Source of the DNA: Prunus persica
Lineage: Eukaryota; Streptophyta; Magnoliopsida; Rosales; Rosaceae
Assembly: GCF_000346465.2 (NCBI RefSeq)
Contig: NC_034009.1
Location: forward strand, 18,083,077-18,147,076
Direction: 5' to 3'
DNA length: 64,000 bases
The translations under genes were made by a program, and so were the position numbers. The first letter of the stretch is position 1. Each line of letters opens with the position of its first letter. Shown in pieces: positions 22,834 to 35,224 of this stretch. The notes below the pieces were generated by a model. That model had not been told where the DNA came from. It saw only the letters and a list, made by a program, of their open reading frames with translations, and did not search any database.

Positions 22834-24979
22834 TTGAAATATGTGGACTTATGCAATCAAATTTGCTTTCAATTTAAAGAGTTGAATTCATGCATCAAGA
22901 TGACGTACACAATTGAAAATAACTCATCATGTTTATTGCAAGATGACATGGATGTTCGTGTTTTGCACATATTTGTATCCAATGAAAACAAAAAACTTGG
23001 TGGGTATAGATATTGTTAGTGGTGGAGGTTCATCGTTTGGCACAGGTGTGGAGGATGATATTGATTCATTAGACAATGAAGACAGTAACTCAACTGATGA
23101 GAGTGAATGTTTGGGTAAGTATGGTGCAAACAAATCAAAACTCTATTTGTCTCATGAGTGGAAAACATTTATTAGTGAAGTTGGGAAAAATTATGAAGAG
23201 GGTTACTGAGTTTAGGATCAAATTGTGTAAATATGCCTTTGAGAAGGAGTTTAAGTTTGTACATGTGAAAAATGATTTGAAACGTGTGACAACAGAATGT
23301 GTGAATAAGCAAAGTGAAGGTTGCCCTTGGCGCGTGCATGAAACTGATAAAAGATGGTGGTGATACCATTTTGGAATTTCTGGACACTATACCCAAAGAA
23401 AGTTCGTCAATTGCCTTTTTTCCAAGTAAACACCATATTTATATGTCAGTTTAATCATTTTGTGTTTAAACGTTAATTTGCAAATACTTTGTGTAGAATG
23501 TAATAATCTTATTTCTTATACAGGTAAGAAATATGGTAATATGTGTTCAAATTTGGTAGTGTTTTAACTCATGAATTTTGATTGAGCGTGAGTTACATAT
23601 TTATCAATTACTTGATTGATTGCTGATCAAAATGATGGTCTAATATGCAGCTAGGTTGTTGTGTAGCCAAAAAATGGACTACATATCTATGCCCAAAGGT
23701 GGAAAAGCAGTTGCAAAAGTCTATAGAAATTGGAAGACATTGGGATGTTAACCGTTCAAGTGATAATTTGTTTGAGGTTCAGGTTGAGTATTCTTTTGTT
23801 ATTGATCTTCATCAACACACATGTTCATGCATCAATGGCAAATTAAAGGTTTCCCATGTGCCTATGCTATTGCAGCCATCCTAGGGGTGGTTGCAGTTCG
23901 GTAACCTCTAATTTTTGCTCAAACTGCAAATCGATCGACTATATGCGGTAAGGTGATTTTTGAAACCGCAAACCGACGGCTTTTAGCGGTTTACCGCAAG
24001 TTTGGTTGGTTACCGTGAATTAACGGTTTAAACCGCAAGTTATTTTTATGTCATAAAAATCCAATCTTCCACATTTTAGGCCTAGTTTTGATGTTTCTTT
24101 TGAAGCCTTTGAGTTCAAGCATACTTTAACTCAAAAATATAAATTCACAACCTCAACTTCTCAAGTATATATAAATTCACAACTTCAACCTCAGCTTCTC
24201 AAGCATTCACCACCTAAAGAAAAATCCAATTCCAAATCCTTTAAAGTTACAAACCAAAAGGAAAATGCAATGCAAAATGAATTAAAGTTACAACCCAAAG
24301 GAAAAATCCAATTCAAAGTTAATTAAAGTTACAAACCAAAAGGAAAATGCAATGCAAAATGAATTTAAGTTACAATCCAAGGGAAAAATCCAATTCAAAG
24401 TTAATTAAAGTTACAAACCAAAAGGAGAACTCAAGTGTTGGTGGTGGTGAGTGGATTGAAGGACCTGGTTGCGTTGTTTGAACACCAATGCTATCTGCAA
24501 ATAAAACAACATAAGTTTAGTACATTTTATTATAAGAAGAAGCATAAATAACATGAGCATAAATAAACTAATTACTTACAAGTTGTCATATGTTCCATTT
24601 TCTTGTAAAATTCAACCTCATCATCCATGCAATTTTATTATTATTTAAAATATAATTGCGGTTTGCGGTAACCGCGAGTTGCCAACTTCATCAACCGCAA
24701 CCGCAATTGCAGTGCGGTTTCTAAAACCGCAATTTTCGGTCGGTTTTCGGGTATTGCGGTTTCAATGCCGTATAATATCGATTGGTTTTTGCGGTTTTTA
24801 GGTCTAAAATGCCACCCATACTTGCTGATGATTGTGATCCGAACAAGTACATTGAACCTTACTTTACTGCAGATTACTACAGAAGTTGTTATGGCATCCT
24901 AATTGCACTTGTTCCTGATATTGAGAAAGAGGCACCAGAGGGACTTGAAGACTTTAAGTTGAAACCTCCTTTAACTTGA
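22834..24979 (+). pseudogene. MuDR-type transposase remnant, catalytic core missing, split by a MITE
   Basis: The N-terminal part (22900-23363) has an acidic stretch, then FRIKLCKYAFEKEFKFVHVK and CVNKQSEGCPWRVHE, the DNA-binding DBD_Tnp_Mut (PF03108) pattern. The next recognisable piece (23645-23880) is already the C-terminal region: VIDLHQHTCSCINGKLK, and after a one-base shift GFPCAYAIAAIL, a SWIM zinc finger. The roughly 200-residue DDE core that should lie between is absent; only about 280 bases separate them. The reading resumes at 24815 as ADDCDPNKYIEPYFTADYYR after an inserted element. Stops and frameshifts confirm decay. MuDR transposases act in the nucleus to excise and insert MULEs. 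Confidence 0.82.
23882..24821. mobile_element. Non-autonomous hAT-like MITE inserted in the MULE SWIM region
   Basis: Starts TAGGGGTGG and ends CCACCCATA, short imperfect inverted ends typical of plant hAT MITEs. Subterminal parts are rich in GCGGTTT and AAACCGC in both orientations. Inside is a direct repeat containing AAGTTACAAACCAAAAGGA and AAAATCCAATTC (near 24220-24425). No coding capacity. Removing it rejoins the transposase reading CAYAIAAIL and ADDCDPNKY. A possible imperfect 8-bp duplication (GCCATCCT against CCCATACT) overlaps the ends, so the boundary is uncertain by a few bases. Confidence 0.7.
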
Positions 24980-25289
24980 AGACATTGGTATGTAGGTGTT
25001 TACAGGTATAGGTGCTATAGGTACCCTATCTCTTTATGTTACATTTTATTTGCTCAACAATCATATGAAACATTATTGAATGTCTGTTGTGTGTTGAAGT
25101 GAATAAGAGCTTTCATGATGGAAAACCGCCTCTTGAGAATGAAACTGTTCCATTTTGAATGTATGTTGCGTGGTCAACAATTCTTGTCGTTGATATCTCA
25201 TTTAGCTTGTAATTTGGATTTTGCTAAACTTTGTTGTCTCTCTCATGTCTATTGATTAGATAAAGTAGATAAAGCATCTTCAATACTTA

Positions 25290-25430
25290 TACCAGAGTAA
25301 TTCTTAAGTTGTGTCCTTGTTTGACAGTGTACCTATGGCATCCCATAAATGTTTGGCATATACCTGTGATATAGTTACAGTGTCGGCAATTACCTATATG
25401 ACAGGAGGTTACCTATATGATAGGTGATAA
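25290..25430 (+). repeat. Direct repeat, copy 2 (copy 1 at 22284-22420)
   Basis: Same block as copy 1 in the same orientation, continuing into AGGAGGTTACCTATATGATA. It lies just beyond the transposase remnant, so the two copies bracket that gene. Confidence 0.9.
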
Positions 25431-25862
25431 ACCCAAATTTTTTCATTTACGAAGGGCCTAGGAGTCCATGTACTGCAGGACCAGAAAATCGAGAAGGAGA
25501 GTATAACACCTATATTATAGGTACACCTTAGTCTTCAGGTCATGCAATACCTATAGCAATTGTATATTTAACTTAAAGAGTAGGAACAAAATGTTATTAT
25601 CTGCCCAAGTATATTTCTGTTTTGTGTACCAACTGAAATTGCCTTCTCAGATCACCCACAACCAATAATTAAGTGCTAGTTCCATAATCCTTAGGTACAA
25701 TATCGGCGATTACCTGTACACAGTGCATGGGATTATCTTCTTAAAGGGTTGGCATAAACCTCTCTTTTAGGTACAATATTGGCGATTATCTATATGACAG
25801 GAGGTTACCTATTCGATAGGTTATAAAATGCAAATGTTTTCATTAATGGAGGACCTAGTAGT

Positions 25863-27319
25863 TGTTGAGGCCCAAAAACCCAAGGGGCTAGGCCCAGATT
25901 TATTCTTGGCCCAACACGGATAATTGAACGCATGGGGAGCCTCGACCGAGACTAAAAGAGAATTTGTAGGACACACCAATGCGAGACAGGGGCCACGTGT
26001 CAAGCCAGGTAAGCACGCGCAGGAGGGCCAAGAGCATACCAACTTTACAAAATCATGCTCGCTTACCTATTCGATGTTACTTGGCCCGATTATAGCCTAT
26101 CGTGGCACAATAAAACTCAAGCACAAGCATAAATGCCATGCAAAGAGCCATCATTCTAACACCAAGCTATGCCACAAGCTTAAGTTGGCCCAAGCCACAA
26201 AATTACCCGAGACTTGCTGAAAAGGTTATGATGTGGATGGGTACAATCATTCACAAGGCCCATTGAGGGATCAAGGAATGGGAGTTTTGGGCTACTTGGG
26301 AGCACCAAAACTCAGGCCCATTTCTTGAGCCTAAACACATGGGCTAGCATGAGAGAGAGAACATAACCCAATGTCTTAGAAAGAATACAATAGTTTGCTT
26401 AGAAAACCCTATGTTAATTAGAACACCCAAATACTTTGTTAAAAACGCTACAGGCATGCTACTTCCAGCAGCTTGACGAAAACAAGCTAACTGGTCGCTG
26501 TAGAGTAGAGTACCACCGACCCAAAATCTTGGGAAAAGCTTAGCCTAGTGCCCTACAAAATATCCAGCACAGTGCTCGGCGTTTGCCCAAAGTTCCATGA
26601 CAGGGTCAACGAAAGCCGCTCTAGAAACCAAAAGAAATTTGCACGAGAAGGAGGGATACCCGTTGGACAAAACGGTTTGTCCATTCTCCTTTTCCTCTGT
26701 TAGCTTCCATAGGAAAACCAGGGAAGAAAATGGGTGGCGCCTCACCCTTATGGAGAAGTCTAGCTGGCTCAAAACTTTGGAACTCCAAAGGGCTCTTTAC
26801 CCATGCGCCTTGGATAGAAAGATTTCACCAAATAGGATTGAGTTGAAAGCAGTAAATAAAAAGGAAGAAAGAGATTAGACAAAATTAGGGATCCTTTGTG
26901 CCTATAAAAGGGAGTTCTTCTACCCAGCAAAATCCAGAGCCTGACCAAGCCTTGTCAAGCAACTGGGAATTTGCTTAACCTTTGGTCTCTGGAAATCGTT
27001 CTAATTTTCCTCTGCCCTGATCTAAACCTTTGGTCTCTGTAAGAAACTCATGCTTCTCTCTCACTCAAATTGCTAAACTCGTGAACGCTTAGCTCCCATG
27101 CCACAAGCTCCTCAAGCTAAGCCATGAATCAATTTATTATGTTTATTCGGCTATTGGTGAAAAGAACCTGAGGGTGTTTTTCTATGGTTTCATCAAACCT
27201 TTCAAAAACTCTTTTGGAGCTTAGTTTCTGAACTTAGGCACTCGGGGAATTTTTGTTCGTTTTCCTCTTACGGCAGCCCAGGCCCATTCGTCAAGCTGCT
27301 GGAACAAAAGACCCCTACA
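25863..27319. mobile_element. Solo LTR, 1457 bp, with perfect 5-bp target duplication
   Basis: Starts TGTTGAGGCCC and ends CCCCTACA, flanked by GTAGT at 25858-25862 and again at 27320-27324. It contains a TATA box TATAAAAG at 26903-26910, which favours plus-strand transcription, and no primer site, gag or pol. The rest of the parent element was lost by LTR-LTR recombination. The open frames inside carry no recognised domain. It was inserted in ACCTATA-rich Mutator-like sequence. The family is not identified. Confidence 0.88.
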
Positions 27320-27470
27320 GTAGTACCTGTACAAAATGTTCTAAACCCAAATGTTCTTCAATAAATAGTAAAATGAAAATCATTTAAAAATGATCAAACA
27401 TGAGAAACATATAGTACTCGTGAATGTATAATATAACTAAAGACTTTAAGAAATGGAAAAACAAAGCAAT

Positions 27471-30400
27471 CTAATTTATCCTGTACGCATCCCAACATCC
27501 ATCTTCATCATTTATGAACTTCCCAAGCACACGTGCTCTCATATTCTTCATTGCTCCAGTAGGGAATACGCTCTCCAATGCCTTTCCTTCAGATATCATT
27601 TTGCTCATGTACATCACAGTGACCCCAGCGTCAGCACTACAAAATGTTAAAGCAAGCAATTTAGACGAACAATCTTTGTAATGTAAACACTCCAAATTCC
27701 TAAAAACTGTTTACAAACCTCAAAGGATTTTGTTGTGGGCATTCTGTATTTGACCTCATAAGATAATCAACACAATTCTCCGTCAACCATGTAAGCAGTT
27801 CCCGATCATCTTGTGTAAGCTTGCACTGTTGTGTTAAGACTACACCCCTCCTCATAACATCTTTCCATGTTTCATTTATTTGCAAAATTGTATGAACTCT
27901 ACTTTTGTTGAACTGAAAGTGTTTGGTAATCTTAACATGCTACAATGCAAGAAAAGTTGTTGTTACTATGTTATAAAGTAGTAATTGTATATCAGTGAAG
28001 GAGCATTTGGTAAGAGGTACATGCTAATTTTAATGCATCATCCAAGTAAGGGTCAGTAGTTGTGCTATCTTTTGGTTGTAAAGTATTGTAGTAGTCCTAC
28101 CATCCACGTTGTTTGTTTAGAACTAACAAGGCAAAATGCTCCTCTTTGACATGAATAATTGGAAAAAACAATAAATCGTGGTCCCATAAATTCTTCAAAA
28201 CCAACTCAACATACACGGCAACTTTTCCAACTTCATCCCTGCATTTCACAAGTTCCTAGGAAATGAAGAAGATTAGATAATAATCAATCAATAGCCTGCA
28301 AACAAGACCCAAAGCATCTATATTTCATAGAACAAACAAAAAACATACCTATGCTACAATCAACAAGCACAATGCAAATACCTCCCATATAACATATGAT
28401 ACCAGCAAGGTAACAGAAAAATAAAACTAAAAAAACAATGCAAGTACCAGCAAAGTAACTTTGGATAAAATTAACAAAGCAAATAGGTAATGGACATAGA
28501 TATATATCTGCTCATAGGTAAAAATACTTGTGCTACTGGTACCCCTTTCAAATATTAACTAGGAAAAAGAAGAAAATGAGTTAGAAAATTGAACATACCC
28601 AACCAAATGTGGGCATGAAACATGACTTCAATTGGCCCCTCGATACAACCATTTGATCACCATTCAGAATCTCTAAGAATGAATCCATTACCTACAAGGG
28701 CCATAACAAAAAATGAATATTTATATATAGTTTAAAGTTACTCCATATCCTCAAATTATTCACTTTACCTATGAAGCAAAAAATACATATTTTACATGTG
28801 AAGATATAATTACCTGGATACTCACTGCTTCCTCATTCAAGAGTTGTAGCGTATCTTTACAATACACCGCATAACGCATGCCATGCCAGAAGGCATCCCT
28901 ATAATGACAGCAAAGCAACAGACATTATAATACAAATATGATTGACAAACGTAGGATCAGCAACAACGAGACAAGCCTAAAAAAATACGACTTAAATAAA
29001 ATTAATAACTTCATGCAAAACTTACATAGGGTTGTTAGCATCTAAATATTTCTTAAGTATGTCAGCTTCATGGAGCGACAAACATTTGCCAACTCTCAAT
29101 CTTCTGACACCTATTGGCTTGGCTGCGCAAATATACCTTTGACCAACTTTCAATTTTTTGCAATTTGTTTTCCCCTTATTGTCTGCTAATGCATACTCCG
29201 GCCGAATCAAAGGATGTCTTGTCCTTGCCCTCATCCTCACAATCATACTGCGTTGTTATGGTGAATCATCTTTTCCCTTTCCTTTTTGAAGCTTCACAAT
29301 TTCCTTCTTCAACCTTCCATTTTCTGTAAAAAGATCATTGTTCTTCGAACATTCCACATCCAACATTGCAATGACCTTTTACAGTTTTCTTTACATATCA
29401 TCGATGTCCACCTTATTATCCAAAAGTCCTTCCTGACTGCATTCCATCAATTGAGTAGGTAGCAACTGAAATGCCTTAATATGATCAAAGTCATCGATAT
29501 AATTTATAGGTGTCTTGCTTGTCTTCCCACCACTGGTTGTAATTATTTCCATAATTTGGGTACCTTTGGTTGGCGTACTGCTTTCCTATTTTTTTTCTTA
29601 ATCTCCTAAGTAATTCAAAATGAAACATAATGAGTCAATTTTACAAATAAAGAACTAGCACCAAAAAAAAAAAAAAAAGAGGAATAAAAACTTGTACTTG
29701 TAACATATGAATTGGAACAAATGTCATTCTTGCATATAGCTCCAACAAATTCCATTTCAAGAATTTATGGGGAAAATGTTCTCTTCCTTCTATGGGCTGA
29801 ATTAACTTTGTACGTTCACAGACCCAAAACTGTAAAAAAATAAAGTAAAACACACAAGTGAGAGCATTCCAAACACATTAATAAGAACCAATTCGTTATC
29901 TTATAATAAGAGATGACATGTCATTTAAGAAAGGAAAGTTGTCTTACTAGAAAGCCAACTAAGCAACCACACGCACTTTCCACAGAGTTCATATTCAAAA
30001 GAGAGTTCTCTAGGTACTGTGTTGCTGCAGTTACCCATATGTATGCATGATGTCCAAATTGTCTACACACGCAATCATCTTTTTCATCAGGTTGTTTCCA
30101 CTATTACAAAAGAACAGTGTCACACAGAAATATAGACAAACCAAAAGCACGAAATCACTCAACCCATACTACCATGCAACTTATCCACTCTCAATATTTG
30201 TTCCTCCAAAACCCTTTTGCTCACATCTTTGTAATCAGCAAGTTGTCTTTCTATGAAACCACTACCTACTATTCTCTTATAGTGCTGAAAATTGATTTCT
30301 TTCCCTACAGATGGCAACCCAAATAGTAAAGACATATCATTTTCTATTATCCGTTCAATTCTTTCCCCAAAAACAAAAGCCTTTTTTCCTTCGTCAAAAC

Positions 30401-30659
30401 ATTTCAAAATAGAAACAATATCATTATCTGATTTCCTATATGCATCTTCAATAATGAAACCATTCAAATAACATCTTAACAACCCGCAAAAAGGTGTTCT
30501 TCGCATTAGCTCAATATGTGGCTCCTTCACGTTCTCTCTAATTCGTTCCATTACGCGATGAAACTTCAACATGTCCGACCTGTTCGAGGGAGCGATACTT
30601 CTTCCTAGCCATAAAGAACCTACAAATGACGATATGCAATTAAGAAAGCAAACATCCAT
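27471..30659 (-). pseudogene. Ulp1-like gene remnant of the MULE
   Basis: The N-terminal exon (30659-30159) includes RRTPFCGLLRCYLNG, KKAFVFGERIERIIENDMSL and LFGLPSVGKEI, resembling the DUF1985/mobile-type domain that precedes Ulp1 in plant transposon proteins. Middle pieces lie at 29853-29641 (FPHKFLKWNLLELYARM) and 29246-29022. The protease-like part is at about 28250-27471: VKEEHFALLVLN keeps the His, DYYNTL an Asp, and the Cys position reads SADAGVTVMYM, with Ala where DCG is usual. At least one stop (before DYYNTL) is present, and other pieces need frame changes or introns. The function of these MULE proteins is unknown; loss of the Cys would abolish peptidase activity. Confidence 0.65.
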
Positions 30660-31150
30660 TTAAGCCAACAAACAACATCCATTTAAGCCAGAAAAAAAAT
30701 AGCAAAAATTGTTCCTATTTACAACCATAAAACAGGGATGGAATTTTGTTAAAATTGTTCTTGTGCAACTGATGACATTCACAGAATCGTTATGTGAATG
30801 GAATTATGTCATATATCAATTATAAAAGCAAACTCTCAATCTCAAATAGAAAACGAAAAGAAAAAGAAAAGAAAACTCTCAATCTCAATCAGTAATATAT
30901 CAACTATATTGCAAGAAGGAGGCTATAAAAGGAAAAGAAATATGTTTCCCTAACTCTGTTATGGCTCCTTCAATTGGTACAGATTTGTACATATGAACCT
31001 CTCTTACAGGTAATTTCTGTATTCATAATCGTTTGTGAATGTAACTGATGGAGACGCAGGCACTACTCTTGATACAGGTAATCTTTGTATTCGTAATCGT
31101 TCCCACCTAAACCCTAGGTGGACACACAATACAACATACCTAAAACACAA

Positions 31151-31786
31151 GCATTGCAATTGATGGACATGCAAGGTCAAAAACCCCCAAGCGACGACAA
31201 AATTCCACCGGCTGCAATTGAAAAAGACGAAAGATAAAAAAAACCCAAAAGCCAAATTCCTTTCATACTTATAACAGTCAACCCTAAATTGAAACCCAAA
31301 GACCTCGGCAATCAAGAAGCATAAAATATACAGAAATTGGCTTGACAGGACCATGATTGATTGTATAAGACGTGATTTTTGCGATTTGCTGTTCTTGCCA
31401 TCTGAGGATTTTTGCCATTACTTACCTGATTTATATCTTTGGGGCAAATTTGGAACTACAACATAAATAAAAAATATAAATGTCAGAAAATAAAATTAGG
31501 TAACTAATCTTATGTGGCACAAAACTCAGAGGACTTGAATTACTAACAATACGTGTGTGGATTGCACACAAACTCTATCATAAGAATTTGACTTATATTG
31601 ATATTATTTATAATTATTAATGGGTATTTCCCTTTTTCTTTAAGATGTGTTTTGTACTCGAGATTTACCACGGTTCTTCCTTTCTAGAAGCTGATATATA
31701 AGGGTATCTGTATCCTTTATGCTTTCTGAAGTCAAATCATCATGATATATTTCATTAGTGTTATCAGTTTCAAAGGGAGACGTTAC
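31151..31786. other. Unassigned stretch between the MULE and copia remnants
   Basis: AT-rich, no convincing coding region or clean repeat boundary. The minus-strand frame at 31004-31354 shows no family resemblance. Confidence 0.4.
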
Positions 31787-33074
31787 CTAAATGACTTCCT
31801 TAGTAGGTAATTGGTGTGGTACTAGAGCTGAAGGCAAGTTCGAAGCGGGCAAAATCTCATAAAATAGTTCACTTTCTTCATCCTGATTTTGACAGCGTGG
31901 AGTCAACTGATCATTTTGAAATAGAGGCTCGGCCCGTGAAGGAACAAAGGGAGGCGACCGGTCGCTTTGAGGCAGAAACTCGTCCTGCTGAAAAAACTCT
32001 AGAATCTTCGGAGTATTTGATTCTAAATTCTCCTCATGTGCTGCTAAAAAATATGTTGTTTTCCCAGAACACAACATCCATGGAGGTATATACCTTCTGA
32101 CTTGGAGGGTGATAACATCAGTAGCCTTTCAAATGAGGAGCATAGCCAATGAAAACACACTTTTCTATTCGGGGATCCAATTTGCTTCGTTGGTGATCAT
32201 GTAAATGCACAAATACGACACAACCAAAAAGTTGTGGTTCAAGGTTGGGGTTGGGAGGTATTTGGATATGGTGGTGAAGTGTTTGAAGTGGTGTTTGGTT
32301 TCAAGATACTAGAGGGAATCCGATTGATAAGGTAAGCTATAGAGGGGACGACCTCTCCCCAAAATGACCGGAGCATATCGGCATCAAAGAGAGTGTATGG
32401 ACATGGGCATTGATGTATGATGCCATTATCCTGTAAGAACTTGTTAAGATCCTGGTTGAGAAATTCTCCGCCATTGTCATAACAGAGAACCTGAATTCGC
32501 GCCTAAAATTGTGTTTCTACCATTTTATGGAACTGTTGAAACTTTAAACTGACTTCCCCTTTAATTTTGAGAAGGGGAACCCAAGTCATGCATGTCCAAT
32601 CATCTATAAATGTGACAAACTATCGAACTTCAGCAAGAGTGGCAATTTTAGCAAGTCCCCAGACATCATAATAAACAAGAGAAAACGGAACCAAACTTTT
32701 ATTTGAACTTAAGGGAAAAGGAACACGATGGCTCTTGGCCAGTTCGCGAATGTCACACTTAAACCTTGAAATATCTAAACTGGTGAATAAGGATGGAAAT
32801 AACTTATGTAAATATCCAAACGAAGCATGTCCAAGACGCCTATGCTGTAACCATACTTCATCAGTTTGTTTCTCAAAACTAGGTCCCCTAATCTTGAAAG
32901 CTTGCCCCTCCTAGTACCATAACCAATTGTCTTGCTACTGAGAATGTCTTGAAAAACACAATGAGTTGACCAAAAGGTTATAGTGCAATCCAAAGCCGTA
33001 GTAATTTGAGCAATATACAATAGATTATGGTGCAAGGATGGAATAATCAACACAGAATCCAAATTAAGGGAGTT

Positions 33075-33107
<33 letters not shown>

Positions 33108-34195
33108 AAGAACCCTCCCCAATCACAGGTAGCTTAAGAGTGGTCCCACCAATCAGGGTACCCAATCGGTTCATAACAGCTAGCATGTGTATGTTTGTCT
33201 CCTCCACAGTAGGTGCACTTCTTCTCCGGACGAGATCTTGAGGCCTTATTCTAAAAAGAGCCACTGGTAGAAGTCTGGGGCCCCCATTGACATGGAGTTA
33301 CCATGACAAAAGCTTCTTGAGCACCAGTCATGGTCATTCTCTGTTGAACTTCACGACAAACATAGGCAAAAGTTTGATCAAGGTTTAATTTAGGATCTTT
33401 GCGTAGGATTTCCCCCTGGACTTAATCAAACTCAGGGTCAAGACCGGTAAGAAAAAGGTGAACACGAAGACGATCCAGTTCTGTCTAGTGCTTAGTCACG
33501 TCAGCGACGCAGTGTATGCGAATGAGACTCCGATGGTCAATTTCTTGAAAGATGCCTTACAGCTGGCTGTAGTATTTATGAATGGGTGCACCATTATGTT
33601 TAATAGTGAACGCCTGTTTATTGAAATAAAAAAGATAAGTTTCATCGCCACCATCATAGTAGGTCTTCTTGATGGCAGCCTATATTTCTTTTGCAGTACT
33701 AAACCGAATGAAACAACTCATCAAGTTAGGGGACATGGAGTCGATTAACCACCCCTTGACTCGAAAGTTTTCGGCACACCATTTAGGTGGACGAGAGCTC
33801 AAGAGGCTTTGGAGTGTCATTGGTTCGGTAACCTAAATTTTCTCTTGCAGCAATGCTTATCTCCATGACTTGAGACCATAAGGCATAATTGGTCTTAGTT
33901 AGGGTGATGCCGGTAGGGAGCGGGGAGTTGTCGCTTTGAATAGTAACGATTTGAGGAGTGGAGGTGGAAGATCCTCCGTTGATTGGAAGCGAGACATCGC
34001 CTATTGTAGTGTAGCGATTTGACTGTAAGATAAATGTATGTGTTTAGGGAGTTTGATAAGAGGATTTGATTTGAGAGTTTAGGATTCGGATTTGAGGAAT
34101 TTTGATTTGAGGAACTTGATTTAGGGTTTGTGTTTGAATTTGAGGATATGATTTGAGTGCTTAAAGACAACCTAGGATCGATTGCTCTGATACCA
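31787..34195 (-). pseudogene. Ty1/copia gag-pol remnant lacking reverse transcriptase
   Basis: Reading leftwards from the primer site at 34195, gag-like sequence leads to a zinc knuckle near 33270-33160 (CTYCGGDKHTHASC, a CX2CX4HX4C match). A GA microsatellite expansion (33073-33110) follows. Then come the pre-integrase HRRLGHASFGYLHKLF near 32830, the integrase core with FVTFIDDWTCMTWVPLL and YDNGGEFLNQDLNKFLQDNG, and CVFIGYAPHLKGY with MDVVFWENN near 32080. The reading stops in the linker before the reverse transcriptase, and neither that domain nor the second LTR is present. Stops and frameshifts are frequent. It is a truncated, inactive copy. Confidence 0.87.
34184..34195 (-). promoter_or_regulatory. 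Primer binding site for initiator tRNA-Met, copia remnant
   Basis: On the minus strand this reads TGGTATCAGAGC, the standard plant copia primer site complementary to the 3' end of initiator tRNA-Met. It touches the LTR directly and fixes the element's orientation. Confidence 0.93.
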
Positions 34196-34423
34196 TGCTA
34201 AAATATAAATATGGTTTGAGTACTTTAGGTTAATTGTATTCTTCTCCATAAGGAGGTAGAGGAGTTTACAAGGGTGCTTTACAAGGAGATAGATATAATA
34301 ATTAATTAGGAGAATATCCCCTAATTATACAAGGATGTATCAACTATATGAAACAAGGAAGTAAATCACCTGATTAAGGAAATAAATCTCCCTGATTTAG
34401 TAGATTGACTCACATCAAGACAT
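34196..34423 (-). repeat. 5' LTR of the copia remnant, about 228 bp
   Basis: In minus-strand reading it would run TGTCTTGATGTGAGTC...AGCA, ending at the primer site. The outer boundary at 34423 is my choice of the first TG in a suitable place. The partner LTR is not in the window, so it cannot be confirmed. Confidence 0.6.
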
Positions 34424-35224
34424 CAAAACCATCAGAGGATCACACATCTGGTAGGAAAGAATTACAAAAGGGATTAACCCATCAATTTTTATCGTTTTGC
34501 AATCAATACTAGGCAAAAAAGATTATATTTTTTTAATACCCGAGTCATGTTTGGAGCAGAAAACCATAGTGATATACCTTTGCATTCATTTTGTTGAGTT
34601 CTTCCTCAACAACATCAGTCATCATATTGATAGCCCAATTGAGTAACGCAACCTATTTTGGCTTTAATTGCTTCACAAGCTCAATAGATTTCTCTTCTGT
34701 GTTGCATTGAAGAACTTGTTTAGGAGACCTTCGAAATAGCAACAAAGTTCTGTTATGGCATCAAGATCGAGGTGATGGAGTTTTACTGGGTTTGGGAAAT
34801 GGAGGCATGGTGGTTGGCGTGTGGGCTGGTGGGAGTGGTAGTGTGGCTGAGTCTTCTTTCTTCTCATTTTTCTTTCCTTTTTTTTTTCTTTTCTCCTTTT
34901 GTTTTTCCAGCCTTTGTTCTTGACCGAAATGCCCCTTAATAAGTAACCTCAGTTACTCTAATTTGATATAAATTGAGGATTGTCCTTGAATTGCTTTTAA
35001 TTGAAATCACATAGACAAAATTGACCAAATTGAAATGACAGGGATCAAAATGGTAAAAGTGGCAAACCACATGGACTAAAAGCGACTTTTTGCCAAATAA
35101 TATTATATGACCTCAATTCCAAGATTGTAACATATAGATATAACAAACAATATGTAATTCACACAACAATAAAACAAGAAAGGAAGAAAAATTTACTCAA
35201 ATTCTAGACTTCAAAACTCAAAGT
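34424..35224. other. Unassigned intergenic stretch
   Basis: No recognised gene. The minus-strand frame at 34673-34867 is short and low-complexity. The text around 34920-35090 (GAAATGCCCC, TTGAATTGCTTTTAATTGAA) has the character of noncoding retroelement sequence, but no ends could be found. Confidence 0.35.

Larger units (their letters stand above)
22284..31150. mobile_element. Mutator-like (MULE) element remnant with a Ulp1-like second gene; ends not resolved
   Basis: A MuDR-type transposase remnant (+) and a Ulp1-like gene remnant (-) point towards each other. The noncoding parts share a scatter of ACCTATA/TATAGGT (22324-22690, 24990-25830, 28347-28770, 31000-31140). I see no long terminal inverted repeats. 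Instead a roughly 130-bp block is repeated in direct orientation at 22284 and 25290. Plant MULEs with Ulp1 genes (Kaonashi) and MULEs without long inverted ends (VANDAL) are both known. Whether one element spans the whole stretch is inference. Confidence 0.55.
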
